41,221 bases of DNA from Pseudomonadota bacterium (GTDB lineage: Bacteria; Pseudomonadota; Gammaproteobacteria; Burkholderiales; Burkholderiaceae_C): NCBI GenBank assembly GCA_018241405.1, contig JAFEDY010000025.1, forward strand, positions 1 to 41,221, given 5' to 3'. Of the stretch, positions 33,511 to 41,221 are shown piece by piece. Position 1 is the stretch's first letter, and every line of letters begins with the position of its first letter. The position numbers and the translations under genes were made by a program. Under the pieces are notes generated by a model that was given only the letters and a program-made list of their open reading frames with translations, was not told where the DNA came from and made no database searches.

Positions 33511-35214
33511 TTACATTCTTGCCGGTGCCGACACGCCCAGCACCGCCAGGCCATTGTGCAATACCTGGGCGGTGGCGGCGACGAGGGCCAGGCGGGCCCG
33601 CTTGACCGCCTCCTCGTCCACCAGGATGCGTTCGGCGTCGTAGTAGCTGTGGTAGGCCGCGGCCAGGTCGCGCAGGTAGAAGGTGACGTCGTGCGGCGCG
33701 TTGCCGGCGGCGGCGGCCGTGAGCATCTCGGGATACTTGGCCAGCAGCAGCATCAGGGCCTGGGCCTGTGGGCCGTCCAGCGGCGACAGATCCACGCCCT
33801 TGAGCGCGGCGGTGTCATAGTCTTCGCGCCAGCCGCGCAGCACCGAGCAGATGCGCGCATGGGCGTACTGCACGTAGTACACCGGGTTGTCGTTGTTCTG
33901 GGCCACGGCCAGGTCCACGTCGAAGGTGTACTCGGTATCGGGCTTGCGCGAGAGCAGGAAGAAGCGCACGGCGTCCTTGCTGGTCCATTCGATCAGGTCG
34001 CGCAGGGTGACGTAGCTGCCGGCGCGCTTGCTGATCTTGACCTCGTCGCCGCCACGCACCACCCGCACCATGGTGTGCAGCACATAGTCGGGATAGCCCT
34101 GGGGAATGCCCACGTCGGCGGCCTGCAGGCCGGCGCGCACGCGGGCAATGGTGCCGTGGTGGTCCGTGCCCTGGATGTTGACGACCTTGGTGAAGCCGCG
34201 CCGGAACTTCTGGATGTGATACGCCACGTCGGGCACGAAGTAGGTATAGCTGCCGTCCTGCTTGCGCATGACGCGGTCCTTGTCGTCGCCGTAGTCGGTG
34301 CTCCTGAGCCACAGCGCGCCGTCCTGCTCGTAGGTCTTGCCGTTGGCCACCAGGCGCGCCACCGTGGCTTCCACATGGCCGTTGGCGTAGAGGCTCGATT
34401 CCAGGTAGTACTCGTCAAAGCGCAGGTTGAAGGCCTGCAGGTCCTTGTCCTGCTCGTTGCGCAGGTAGGCTACGGCGAACTGGCGGATGTTGTCGTAGTC
34501 CGCCACGTCGCCATTGGCCGTGAACTCGCGGTCGTCGGCCTTGACCGTGGCGCGCGCCAGGAAGGCGTTGGCGATGTCCTGGATGTAATCGCCGTTGTAG
34601 AAGTTCTTGGCCAGCGGGTTGTCGGCGTCGGTGGGCCAGCAGGAGTCGCCGGGCTTGAAACCCTTGGCGCGCAGCTGCGTGCTCTTGGTGAGCGTGTCGA
34701 TCTGCACGCCGGCGTCGTTGTAATAGAACTCGCGGTGCACCTGCCAGCCCTGGGTGGCGTAGAGGTTGCTGATGGCGTCGCCGATCGCCGCCTGGCGGCC
34801 ATGGCCCACGTGCAGCGGGCCCGTGGGGTTGGCCGAGACGAACTCGACGAGTACCTTCTCGCCACGATCGGGCTGGCGGCCGAAGCCGGCGCCTTCGGCC
34901 AGCACCTCGCGCACCACCTGCTGTTTGGCGGCATTCTTGAGGCGGATATTGAGAAAGCCCGGGCCGGCGATCTCGATGGCGTCCACCCATTGCGCAAAGG
35001 CGGGCGTGGCCTCGAGCGCAGCCTTGAGCGATTCGCCCAGGGCGCGCGGGTTCTGCTTCAAGGGCTTGGCCAGCTGCATGGCAGCCGTGCAGGCCAGGTC
35101 GCCATGGGCCGCCACCTTGGGCGATTCGAAGGCCGCGCGGCTGCCGGCGCCTGGCGACAATTTTTCCAGCTCGCCGGCCAGTGCCGCGAGCAATTCCTGT
35201 TTAACGGAGAGCAT
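33511..35214 (-). CDS. argS: Arginyl-tRNA synthetase
   Basis: Charges tRNA-Arg. The 567-residue class I synthetase has the N-terminal Add-1-type domain, the HIGH motif HVGH at residues 135-138 (in [20 protein letters not shown]), KMSKS equivalent KISKR at 393-397 and a DALR-type anticodon-binding C-terminal domain ([14 protein letters not shown]). Length and motifs are normal. The ATG at 35212-35214 is only 7 nt from a candidate -10 box (35222-35227). It is the first gene of the operon argS-SPOR-dsbA. Confidence 0.98.
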   Translation of the reverse strand: MLSVKQELLAALAGELEKLSPGAGSRAAFESPKVAAHGDLACTAAMQLAKPLKQNPRALGESLKAALEATPAFAQWVDAIEIAGPGFLNIRLKNAAKQQVVREVLAEGAGFGRQPDRGEKVLVEFVSANPTGPLHVGHGRQAAIGDAISNLYATQGWQVHREFYYNDAGVQIDTLTKSTQLRAKGFKPGDSCWPTDADNPLAKNFYNGDYIQDIANAFLARATVKADDREFTANGDVADYDNIRQFAVAYLRNEQDKDLQAFNLRFDEYYLESSLYANGHVEATVARLVANGKTYEQDGALWLRSTDYGDDKDRVMRKQDGSYTYFVPDVAYHIQKFRRGFTKVVNIQGTDHHGTIARVRAGLQAADVGIPQGYPDYVLHTMVRVVRGGDEVKISKRAGSYVTLRDLIEWTSKDAVRFFLLSRKPDTEYTFDVDLAVAQNNDNPVYYVQYAHARICSVLRGWREDYDTAALKGVDLSPLDGPQAQALMLLLAKYPEMLTAAAAGNAPHDVTFYLRDLAAAYHSYYDAERILVDEEAVKRARLALVAATAQVLHNGLAVLGVSAPARM

Positions 35215-35221
35215 GGGGGCG

Positions 35222-35227
35222 GATTCT
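35222..35227 (-). promoter_or_regulatory. Candidate -10 box for argS
   Basis: TAGAAT on the minus strand, 7 nt before the argS ATG, would give a very short leader. One arm of an 11-bp inverted repeat (35228-35238) lies immediately upstream of it. Confidence 0.35.
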
Positions 35228-35282
35228 ACGGGTCACCCCGTCATCCAACGGCGCAGGCCGCGCGTTATGCTGGGTGACCCGT
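35228..35282. repeat. 11-bp perfect inverted repeat between argS and psiF
   Basis: ACGGGTCACCC (35228-35238) and GGGTGACCCGT (35272-35282) are exact inverse complements separated by 33 bp in the divergent intergenic region. They may be paired operator sites or the arms of a hairpin in the argS or psiF leader. Confidence 0.6.
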
Positions 35283-35337
35283 GTGGCAACTGGGTGCCGC
35301 AAGGGCTCATCACCATCCATTATTGCAGGAGCACTAT

Positions 35338-35661
35338 ATGAAGAAATTGCTTCCCCTGCTGGCTGCCGCCGGCCTTGCCTTCTCCTTCGCCGCCCATGCG
35401 GCCGACGCCCCCGCCGCCGGCGCCTCGGCACCCGCCAAGGCGCCCACGGCCCAGCAGGGCAAGATGGCGGCCTGCAACACCGAGGCCGGCGACAAAAAGG
35501 GCGACGAGCGCAAGGCCTTCATGAAGCAATGCCTCTCCGCCAAGAAGGCCACTCAGCAGGACAAGATGAAGTCCTGCAACGCCGACGCCAAGACCAAGGC
35601 GCTCAAGGGCGACGAGCGCAAGGCCTTCATGAAGGAATGCCTGAGCAACAAGCCGGCCTGA
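35338..35661 (+). CDS. psiF: PsiF-repeat secreted protein
   Basis: A 107-residue precursor with a signal peptide (MKKLLPLLAAAGLAFSFAAHA), an Ala/Pro spacer and two tandem PsiF repeats (KMAACNTEAGDKKGDERKAF... and KMKSCNADAKTKALKGDERK...), each with two cysteines and ending KAFMK[QE]CLS. The family is named for a phosphate-starvation-inducible gene in E. coli; its function is unknown. AGGAG (35327-35331) precedes the ATG by 6 nt. The two repeats are also similar at DNA level around GACGAGCGCAAGGCCTTCAT, indicating duplication. It is divergent from argS and followed by its own terminator. Whether it responds to phosphate here cannot be seen; no Pho box was recognised. Confidence 0.88.
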   Translation: MKKLLPLLAAAGLAFSFAAHAADAPAAGASAPAKAPTAQQGKMAACNTEAGDKKGDERKAFMKQCLSAKKATQQDKMKSCNADAKTKALKGDERKAFMKECLSNKPA

Positions 35662-35680
35662 TAGGCGCTCCGCACCTCGC

Positions 35681-35722
35681 AGCCCCGCACGCCGCCTGGC
35701 CGGCCTGCGGGGCTTGCGCTTT
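35681..35722 (+). terminator. Terminator between psiF and the convergent DUF2214 gene
   Basis: AGCCCCGCA (35681-35689) and TGCGGGGCT (35706-35714) form a 9-bp stem with a GC-rich 16-nt loop, followed by TGCGCTTTTC. It serves psiF; the convergent gene stops at 35723. Confidence 0.7.
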
Positions 35723-36178
35723 TCAGCGCGTGCCCACGCCACGCGCCAGCAGCACCGCCAGCAGCGGCACGATCACCATCAGGTGCGCCGCCCACATCAC
35801 CAGGCGCCGTGTGGCGCGCTGCTCGGCCTCGGGCGGCAGGCCACCTCCTGCGTCCATTGCTGCGCGCCACGCCAGATAGCGCCGGCGCGCCAACAGCGAC
35901 AGCGACAGCATCATGAGCAGCAGCGTGAGCTTGGCGTGCAGCAGCGGCTGTGACCAGTACCAGGCGGGGCCCTTCACGCCCCACCAGGTGCGCGCCAGGC
36001 CGGTGAGCAGCACCAGCAGGCCCGACACCAGGGTCAGCAGGTTCACCCACACCAGGCGGTGCACTACGGCAGAGTTGATCCAGTCCTTGCGGCACAGCGC
36101 CGTCTCGCTGGTCATGAAGGTGGCCAGCATCAGGAACGCCATGATGTGGGCGTAGGCCAACAAGGCTTCAACAACCAC
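35723..36178 (-). CDS. DUF2214-family membrane protein
   Basis: A 151-residue inner-membrane protein with four predicted helices (ALLAYAHIMAFLMLATFM, LVWVNLLTLVSGLLVLLTG, LLHAKLTLLLMMLSLSLL, LVMWAAHLMVIVPLLAVLLA). The AYAHIMAFLMLATFMTSE start with its conserved His and the TWWGVKGPAWYW loop fit the DUF2214 family, which resembles CopD/cytochrome-type four-helix membrane proteins. No function is established. The start is GTG at 36176-36178, with AAAGGA just upstream, inside the end of the LysR gene. It starts 3 nt after the LysR stop on the same strand, suggesting a shared transcript. Confidence 0.8.
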   Translation of the reverse strand: MVVEALLAYAHIMAFLMLATFMTSETALCRKDWINSAVVHRLVWVNLLTLVSGLLVLLTGLARTWWGVKGPAWYWSQPLLHAKLTLLLMMLSLSLLARRRYLAWRAAMDAGGGLPPEAEQRATRRLVMWAAHLMVIVPLLAVLLARGVGTR

Positions 36179-36181
36179 GAA

Positions 36182-37144
36182 TCAATCCTTTGCGTCAAAA
36201 ATCACGGGGGCCAGGCTGCTGCGCCCCCAGAACTCGGACTGCGCGTAGTGGTACTTGAGGTATTCGATCCACAGCCGCACGCGCAGCGGCAAATGCTTGC
36301 GCTGGGGAAACACCACGTAGATACCGTTGGGAGGCGCGGCAAATGCCTCCAGCACCGCAACGAGGCGACCGGCGGCGATCTCGGATTCGACCTCCCAGGT
36401 GCTGCGCCAGGCAATGCCCCAGCCGCCCAGGCACCAGTCGTGCAGCACCTGGCCGTCGGAACAGTCCAGCGGCCCGCCCGGTTTGAAGTGCACAACCTCG
36501 GTGGCGCCGCCACCGTCCCCCACGGGCACGCGAAACGCCCAACCACGCGTCTGGGATGCGTCGCTGGACAGGGTCAGGCAATCGTGCTGCGCTAGCTCCG
36601 CGGGGTGCAGCGGCGTGCCGCGCCGTTGCAGGTACTGCGGCGTGGCCACGCACAGTCGCCGGTTGTCGGCCATGCGCACGCTGACCAGGGAGGAGTCCGG
36701 TAGGTCGCCCACACGAACGGCGCAGTCATAGCCCTCGCCCGCCATGTCCACCACCCGGTCGCTCAGGTTGAGCGAGATGCTCACGTCGGGGTGCAGGTCG
36801 CGAAAGCGCGGCACCAGCGGCGCAACGTGGCGCCGCCCGAAGCCCGCTGGCGCCGTGACGCGCAAATGTCCCGTGGCCTTGACGCCGCCGGCAGAGACGC
36901 TGGCCTCGGCATTGGCCACATCGGCCAGCAAGCGCTGGCAATCGTCCAGAAAGGCGCTGCCCTCGTGCGTGAGCGTGATGCGCCGCGTGGTACGTACCAG
37001 CAGCTTGACACCCAAATGCTCCTCCAGCGCATCCAGGCGGCGGCCCATAATGGCAGGCGCCACCCCCTCGGACTTTGCAGCCGCGGTGAGGCTGCCCCGG
37101 GTGGCCACCGAGACAAAGGATTCGAACGCTTTGAGTTTGTCCAT
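36182..37144 (-). CDS. LysR-family transcriptional regulator
   Basis: A 320-residue regulator: winged helix-turn-helix at residues 1-60 (MDKLKAFESFVSVATRGSLTAAAKSEGVAPAIMGRRLDALEEHLGVKLLVRTTRRITLT) and a periplasmic-binding-protein-like effector domain from about residue 90 (GHLRVTAPAGFGRRHVAPLVPRF). It belongs to the DsdC/AaeR-like group by general appearance; the effector is unknown. The ATG at 37142-37144 fits the family start better than the upstream in-frame alternative. It is divergent from malate synthase G, with a 232-bp gap, so it may regulate glcB, but this type of regulator often has other targets. It is in the same transcript as the DUF2214 gene. Confidence 0.93.
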   Translation of the reverse strand: MDKLKAFESFVSVATRGSLTAAAKSEGVAPAIMGRRLDALEEHLGVKLLVRTTRRITLTHEGSAFLDDCQRLLADVANAEASVSAGGVKATGHLRVTAPAGFGRRHVAPLVPRFRDLHPDVSISLNLSDRVVDMAGEGYDCAVRVGDLPDSSLVSVRMADNRRLCVATPQYLQRRGTPLHPAELAQHDCLTLSSDASQTRGWAFRVPVGDGGGATEVVHFKPGGPLDCSDGQVLHDWCLGGWGIAWRSTWEVESEIAAGRLVAVLEAFAAPPNGIYVVFPQRKHLPLRVRLWIEYLKYHYAQSEFWGRSSLAPVIFDAKD

Positions 37145-37256
37145 GAGTGCAAGCCGAATCGACCGGTTTCCAACCAGCGCCACCAGCAACAGCTGTCGAT
37201 CTTATGATGAATGCGCGTCGGTTGGTACGCGGCACAAGCGCACCAATACCCATCAA

Positions 37257-37342
37257 AAAGTCATTGGTTTAGAGATACTGACGTAATTTATTAATGTAAA
37301 TATTTCTAATACAGTGTCATGCAAGGCTCCGTGACGCGGAGC
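37257..37342 (+). promoter_or_regulatory. AT-rich regulatory region and leader hairpin upstream of glcB
   Basis: The 232-bp gap between the LysR gene and glcB turns AT-rich at 37257-37320. It holds the inverted repeat ATTTA (37286-37290) / TAAAT (37297-37301), whose spacing of six could be a LysR-type half-site pair. Further down, GCTCCG (37326-37331) / CGGAGC (37337-37342) forms a 6-bp hairpin with a 5-nt loop, 34 nt before the ATG. A promoter is likely here, but no hexamer pair is convincing. Confidence 0.4.
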
Positions 37343-37376
37343 ACGATTTTGTCAAATGATTGCTAGGGGCATTCTC

Positions 37377-39581
37377 ATGACCACACGTACCCACATCCAC
37401 GGCCTGAAGGTGGCCAACACGCTGCATACCTTCATCAACCAAAAGGTGCTTCCCGGCACCGGCGTCGATCCTGCAAGCTTCTGGCGAGGTTTCGATGCCA
37501 TCGTCGCCGATCTCGCGCCCAAAAACGCCGCCCTGCTTGCCGAACGCGACCGCCTGCAAAAGGAGCTGGATACCTGGCACAAGGCCAACCCCGGCCCCAT
37601 CAGCGACATGGCGGGCTACCGCGCCTTCCTGGCCCGCATCGGCTACCTGGTCGAGCCGCCCAAGGGTGCCAAGGCTAGCACCACGAACGTGGATGCCGAG
37701 CTGGCCATTCAGGCCGGCCCACAGCTGGTGGTGCCCATCCTGAACGCGCGCTATGCGCTCAACGCGGCCAATGCCCGCTGGGGATCGCTCTACGACGCGC
37801 TCTACGGCACGGACGTGATCGCCGAGGACGGCGGCGCCGAGAAGGGCAGGGGCTACAACCCGGTGCGCGGCGCCAGGGTCATCGCGTTTGCCCGTGACTT
37901 CCTGGACCAGGCGGTTCCGCTGGCCACCGGTTCGCACAAGGATGCCACGGCCTACAAGGTCGAGGGCGGCAAGCTGCTCGTCGTGCTCGGCAATGGTGCC
38001 AGCACCTGCCTGCAGAACGCCGCACAGTTTGTGGGCCACCAGGGCGAGGCTTCCACGCCGTCTTCCGTGCTGCTGCTGAACAACGGGCTGCATATCGACA
38101 TCCGCATCGACCGCGCGACCCCCATCGGCAAGAGCGATGCTGCGGGCGTGGCCGACATGGTGGTCGAGGCCGCGCTGTCCACCATCCTCGACCTGGAAGA
38201 CTCCGTGGCTGCCGTGGACGCAGAGGACAAGGTGCTGGGCTATGAAAACTGGCTGGGCATCCTGAAGGGCACGCTGACCGAGACCTTCGACAAGGGCGGC
38301 AAGCCTATGACGCGCGGCCTCAACCCCGACCGGGAATATGTCGGCGCGGACGGCAGGAGTGTGAAGCTGCACGGCCGCTCGCTGATGTTTGTGCGCAATG
38401 TTGGCCACCTGATGACCAACCCCGCCATCCTGTGGGGCGACGCGGGCCAGGAAATCCCCGAGGGCATCCTGGACGCCGTGGTCACCACGGCCATCGCCCT
38501 GCACGACCTGAAGGGCCTGGGCGCCAACGGCGTGCGCAACAGCCGCACCGGCAGCGTCTACATCGTCAAGCCCAAGATGCATGGCCCGGCCGAGGTGGCC
38601 TTTGCCAACGAGCTGTTCGGTCGCGTCGAGCAGCTGCTGGGCCTGCCCGACAGTACCGTCAAGCTCGGCATCATGGACGAGGAGCGCCGCACCTCGGTCA
38701 ATCTGCAGGCCTGCATTGCCGCCGCCGCGAGCCGCGTGGCCTTCATCAACACCGGCTTCCTCGACCGCACGGGCGACGAGATGCACACCGCCATGCATGC
38801 TGGCCCCATGATCCGCAAGGGCGACATGAAGACCAGCGCCTGGATCCAGGCCTACGAGAAGAACAACGTAGTCGTCGGCCTGTCCATGGGCCTGCGCGGC
38901 AAGGCGCAGATCGGCAAGGGCATGTGGGCCATGCCCGACCTGATGCGCGCCATGCTGGAGCAGAAAATCGCCCATCCCAAGGCCGGCGCCAACACCGCCT
39001 GGGTGCCCAGCCCCACGGGCGCCACCTTGCACGCGCTGCACTACCACAAGGTCAATGTCGCCGCCATTCAGCAGGAGCTGGAAAAGACCAGCGCCGACGC
39101 CGAGCGCGAAAACCTGCTCAGCGGCCTGCTCACTGTGCCCGTCTCGGCCAGCCCCAACTGGAGCAACGAGGAAAAGCAGCAGGAGCTGGACAACAACATC
39201 CAGGGCATCCTGGGCTATGTGGTGCGCTGGGTGGACCAGGGCGTGGGCTGCTCCAAGGTGCCCGACATCAACGACATCGGCCTGATGGAAGACCGCGCCA
39301 CGCTGCGCATCTCCAGCCAGCATGTGGCGAACTGGCTGCTGCACGGCATCGTGACAGAAGGCCAGGTGCGTGCCACCTTCGAGCGCATGGCCGCCAAGGT
39401 GGACCAGCAGAATGCCGGCGACCCGCTGTACCAGCGCATGCATGGCCGTTTCCACGAGTCCATGGCCTACCAGGCCGCCTGTGACCTGGTGTTCAAGGGG
39501 GTGGACCAGCCCAGCGGCTACACCGAGCCGCTGCTGCACGCCTGGCGCCTGAAGGTGAAGGCGGCCCAAAAGGCCACCTGA
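37377..39581 (+). CDS. glcB: Malate synthase G
   Basis: Condenses glyoxylate with acetyl-CoA to malate (glyoxylate/glycolate use). The 734-residue monomeric enzyme compares with about 723 in E. coli GlcB. Landmarks: [130 protein letters not shown] and the C-terminal [14 protein letters not shown]. The ATG at 37377 (AGGGG 8 nt upstream) is preferred over the ATG at 37356. gph, which supplies glycolate, is elsewhere in the window. The stop is followed at once by a palindromic repeat copy and then a strong hairpin. Confidence 0.97.
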   Translation: MTTRTHIHGLKVANTLHTFINQKVLPGTGVDPASFWRGFDAIVADLAPKNAALLAERDRLQKELDTWHKANPGPISDMAGYRAFLARIGYLVEPPKGAKASTTNVDAELAIQAGPQLVVPILNARYALNAANARWGSLYDALYGTDVIAEDGGAEKGRGYNPVRGARVIAFARDFLDQAVPLATGSHKDATAYKVEGGKLLVVLGNGASTCLQNAAQFVGHQGEASTPSSVLLLNNGLHIDIRIDRATPIGKSDAAGVADMVVEAALSTILDLEDSVAAVDAEDKVLGYENWLGILKGTLTETFDKGGKPMTRGLNPDREYVGADGRSVKLHGRSLMFVRNVGHLMTNPAILWGDAGQEIPEGILDAVVTTAIALHDLKGLGANGVRNSRTGSVYIVKPKMHGPAEVAFANELFGRVEQLLGLPDSTVKLGIMDEERRTSVNLQACIAAAASRVAFINTGFLDRTGDEMHTAMHAGPMIRKGDMKTSAWIQAYEKNNVVVGLSMGLRGKAQIGKGMWAMPDLMRAMLEQKIAHPKAGANTAWVPSPTGATLHALHYHKVNVAAIQQELEKTSADAERENLLSGLLTVPVSASPNWSNEEKQQELDNNIQGILGYVVRWVDQGVGCSKVPDINDIGLMEDRATLRISSQHVANWLLHGIVTEGQVRATFERMAAKVDQQNAGDPLYQRMHGRFHESMAYQAACDLVFKGVDQPSGYTEPLLHAWRLKVKAAQKAT

Positions 39582-39582
39582 T

Positions 39583-39640
39583 TACTATCTAAAATATAGC
39601 TTATAGCGCTTGTCGTACGGGCGTAAGAAGCTGTTTTGAT
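39583..39640 (+). repeat. AT-rich palindromic element copy directly behind glcB
   Basis: Starts 2 nt after the glcB stop: ACTATCTAAAATATAGC, TTATAGCGCTTGTCG, and the far arm GCTGTTTTGATC. The only non-coding copy in the window. It matches the thiL copy at ACTATC and TAGCGCTT and in the TTTGAT arm. Confidence 0.6.
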
Positions 39641-39668
39641 CACAAAGGCACCTGCGGGTGCCTTTGTG
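39641..39668. terminator. Terminator hairpin after glcB
   Basis: CACAAAGGCACC (39641-39652) and GGTGCCTTTGTG (39657-39668) form a perfect 12-bp stem with a TGCG loop. It would end the glcB transcript, with the CCTTT of the stem acting as U-rich part. It lies 16 nt before the CWC gene. Confidence 0.75.
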
Positions 39669-39684
39669 CTTCTACACTGCCGCC

Positions 39685-39900
39685 ATGCCTGCGCCCAATA
39701 GTTCTCAGTGCCCCCTGTGCGGCCAATCCAACCGATGCGCCATGGCGGCCGGCCTGCCGCCGGCGCAATGCTGGTGCATGTCACGAGCCGTATCACCTGC
39801 GGCATTGCAGCGCCTGCCAGCCGAGCAACGCGGCCAGGCCTGCATCTGCCCGCAATGTGCGCAACCACTGCCATCGGGGCAGGAGTCGCAGCCTATATGA
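39685..39900 (+). CDS. Cysteine-rich CWC-family protein
   Basis: A 71-residue protein with eight cysteines: CPLCGQSNRC (C9, C12, C18), CWC (C29, C31) and CICPQC (C53, C55, C58). This is the pattern of the small cysteine-rich CWC family, probably zinc-binding, of unknown role. No signal peptide, so cytoplasmic. The ATG at 39685 sits close behind the glcB terminator without a clear ribosome binding site. The gene is followed 29 nt later by the tautomerase gene. Too small for a confident function. Confidence 0.82.
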   Translation: MPAPNSSQCPLCGQSNRCAMAAGLPPAQCWCMSRAVSPAALQRLPAEQRGQACICPQCAQPLPSGQESQPI

Positions 39901-39929
39901 TGAAACCTTCTAATTTTTAAGGATCTCCC

Positions 39930-40118
39930 ATGCCCACCTACCACATCGAAATGATGGAAGGCCGCACCGTCGAGCAAAAACGCAGGCTGGCCGAGGAAAT
40001 CACCCGCGTCTCGGTCGAAATCCTGGGCGGCTCGCCCGAGTCCGTGGACATCTTGATCACCGACGTGAAACGCGAGAACTGGGCCACGGGCGGCAAGCTC
40101 TGGCTCGACCGCCAGTAG
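39930..40118 (+). CDS. 4-oxalocrotonate tautomerase-family protein
   Basis: A 62-residue protein with the tautomerase fold, in which Pro1 (after Met removal: PTYHIEMMEGRTVEQKRRLAE) is the catalytic base. The sequence continues ITRVSVEILGGSPESVDILITDVKRENWATGGKLW, whose NWATGGK end is typical of small tautomerases. These act on enol/keto substrates in aromatic ring-cleavage routes or as promiscuous enzymes; with no ring-cleavage genes nearby the substrate is unknown. AAGGAT (39919-39924) precedes the ATG by 5 nt. Confidence 0.92.
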   Translation: MPTYHIEMMEGRTVEQKRRLAEEITRVSVEILGGSPESVDILITDVKRENWATGGKLWLDRQ

Positions 40119-40150
40119 ACCCGTCCAGCGCCACCCGGCCCAGTTGCGCC

Positions 40151-40918
40151 ATGTGCCAATTGCTCGGCATGAATGCCAACACCCCCACCGATGTGACCTT
40201 CAGCTTCACCGGCTTTGCCCAACGCGCCGGACACACGGCGGATCACACGGACGGTTGGGGCATTGCCTTCTTCGAGGGGCGCGGCCTGCGCCATTTCGTG
40301 GACCATGAGCGGGCCCTGGATTCCCCTGTGGCCGAGCTGATCCGGCGCTATCCCATCAAGAGCCGCAACGTCATCGCCCATATCCGCAAGGCCACGCAGG
40401 GCGTGGTCAGCCTGGAGAACTGCCACCCCTTCGTGCGCGAACTCTGGGGTCGCTACTGGGTGTTTGCGCACAACGGCGACCTGAAGGACTTCCGCCCGCG
40501 CCTGCACGCCCACTTCCACCCCGTGGGCAGCACCGACAGCGAGCATGTGTTTTGCTGGCTGATGCAGGAGCTCTCCAAGTCCCACGCCGGCATGCCCAGC
40601 ATCAAGGAACTCACGCTCACCCTGCGCGAGCTGGCGGTGCGCATCGCGCCACGCGGCACGTTCAACTTCCTGCTGTCCAACGGCCAGGCCCTGTGGGCCC
40701 ATGCCTCCACCCAGCTGCACTACATCGAGCGCCGCCATCCGTTCTCACAGGCCCAGTTGTGCGACGAGGACATGCGCATTGATTTCTCGGCCCACACCAC
40801 GCCCAGCGACAAGGTGGCGGTGGTGGTCACTGCACCTCTCACCTCGAACGAGCGCTGGACGCCATTTCAATCCGGCGAGCTCAGAGTGTTTGTCGAAGGC
40901 GAGTGCCTGCCGATGTGA
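40151..40918 (+). CDS. Class II glutamine amidotransferase (YafJ type)
   Basis: A 255-residue Ntn-type amidotransferase domain without an attached synthase domain. Cys2 (after Met removal, the nucleophile) in MCQLLGMNANTPTDV, followed by DHTDGWGIAFFEGRGLRHF, KSRNVIAHIRKATQGVVSLENCHPF, and FAHNGDL (oxyanion Asn and Gly pair) are the family landmarks. E. coli YafJ is the nearest known type; the physiological reaction is undefined, possibly glutamine hydrolysis or gamma-glutamyl metabolism. The ATG at 40151 must be the start because Cys2 is catalytic. It lies 32 nt after the tautomerase and is followed by the convergent terminator of the rRNA operon. Confidence 0.93.
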   Translation: MCQLLGMNANTPTDVTFSFTGFAQRAGHTADHTDGWGIAFFEGRGLRHFVDHERALDSPVAELIRRYPIKSRNVIAHIRKATQGVVSLENCHPFVRELWGRYWVFAHNGDLKDFRPRLHAHFHPVGSTDSEHVFCWLMQELSKSHAGMPSIKELTLTLRELAVRIAPRGTFNFLLSNGQALWAHASTQLHYIERRHPFSQAQLCDEDMRIDFSAHTTPSDKVAVVVTAPLTSNERWTPFQSGELRVFVEGECLPM

Positions 40919-40961
40919 AAACTGGAAGCTGCAAAGCTACCGTCTCTGATTGAGCACCCCA

Positions 40962-40999
40962 AAGCAAAACGCCCTCCCACTCGGCTGAGAGGGAGGGCG
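40962..40999 (-). terminator. Rho-independent terminator of the rRNA operon
   Basis: On the minus strand CGCCCTCCC (40999-40991) pairs with GGGAGGGCG (40978-40970) around a 12-nt loop and is followed by TTTTGCTTT. It lies 16 nt behind the 3' end of the 5S rRNA. Confidence 0.9.
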
Positions 41000-41015
41000 G
41001 ATTGGGCTGTAAGAG

Positions 41016-41129
41016 CCTGACGATGACCTACTTTCACACGGGGACCCGCACTATCATCGGCGCGAAGTCGTTTCACTGTCCTGTTCGGGATGGGAAGGAG
41101 TGGTGCCACCTCGCTATGGTCATCAGGCA
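41016..41129 (-). rRNA. rrf: 5S ribosomal RNA
   Basis: About 114 nt on the minus strand beginning TGCCTGATGACCATAGCGAG and ending in CATCGTCAGGC. The ends pair to form helix I (GCCUGA/UCAGGC), and the inside holds CCCGAACAGG and the standard loop sequences of betaproteobacterial 5S rRNA. It is the last gene of an rRNA operon that enters from the right; the 23S rRNA lies beyond the window. Confidence 0.95.
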
Positions 41130-41221
41130 TAACTTGTTGCCACCCTGACTGGGTCAGGGCGACCAATTCATAGAGCCAATCAGCTTATTTTGACTGCGCC
41201 AGACTTTGGCATAACCACCTT
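41130..41221 (-). other. 23S-5S rRNA spacer
   Basis: A transcribed spacer of the rRNA operon. Contains CCCTGAC (41143-41149) / GTCAGGG (41153-41159), a 7-bp hairpin with a 3-nt loop, probably a processing stem. No tRNA and no 23S rRNA end is seen. Confidence 0.75.

Noticed and set aside
37145..37376. Sigma-54 promoter upstream of glcB
   Set aside because: rpoN is in the window, but no TGGCAC-N5-TTGC-like pair was found here by eye or in other long leaders.

Overview
The window is a chromosomal segment of a high-GC betaproteobacterium, most likely a member of the Comamonadaceae (Acidovorax/Alicycliphilus/Comamonas-like). This rests on the protein flavour, on the gene sets rpe-gph-apaG, argS-SPOR-dsbA and lptA-lptB-rpoN, on a Burkholderiales-type 5S rRNA, and on short AT-rich palindromic repeats inside GC-rich genes. 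Family names come from reading motifs in the translations; no database search was possible.

Layout. 1-2891: the 3' end of one chemoreceptor gene, a secreted chalcone-isomerase-like protein, and a complete second chemoreceptor. 2898-10951: housekeeping genes, namely gph, a small secreted Cys-containing protein, rpe, apaG, a Gcr-type membrane 'recombinase', a cation/proton antiporter, a YbdK-type ligase and thiL. 10939-23330: a TetR regulator divergent from an eight-gene run whose gaps are all 15 nt or less: PHA synthase, FabI-type reductase, outer-membrane efflux lipoprotein, HlyD-type adaptor, RbbA-type double-ATPase/permease, YhhJ-type permease, MaoC-phosphotransacetylase fusion and acetate kinase. 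This is the most system-like block. It couples polyhydroxyalkanoate chemistry and acyl-phosphate/ATP formation to a complete tripartite exporter, and it lies between thiL and its usual partners pgpA-cinA.

23374-28983: pgpA and cinA, then a lower-GC patch (about 24.42-25.9 kb) with an unrecognised 222-aa protein, a possible 41-aa ORF and a cupin, then a SEC-C protein and a minus-strand operon thioesterase - rRNA methyltransferase - PIN protein. 28997-35214 (minus strand): rpoN, lptB, lptA, dsbA, a SPOR protein and argS. 35338-40918: PsiF-type protein, DUF2214 membrane protein, LysR regulator, malate synthase G, CWC zinc-ribbon-like protein, tautomerase and class II glutamine amidotransferase. 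The right end holds the 3' end of an rRNA operon on the minus strand (5S rRNA and terminator).

The most unusual structural signal is a family of roughly 55-65 bp palindromic elements. They have outer arms like TCAAA/TTTGA and an inner AGCGCTTG/CAAGCGCT hairpin. They occur in frame inside gph, thiL, cinA, the PIN gene, the rRNA methyltransferase gene and rpoN, and directly behind the malate synthase gene.
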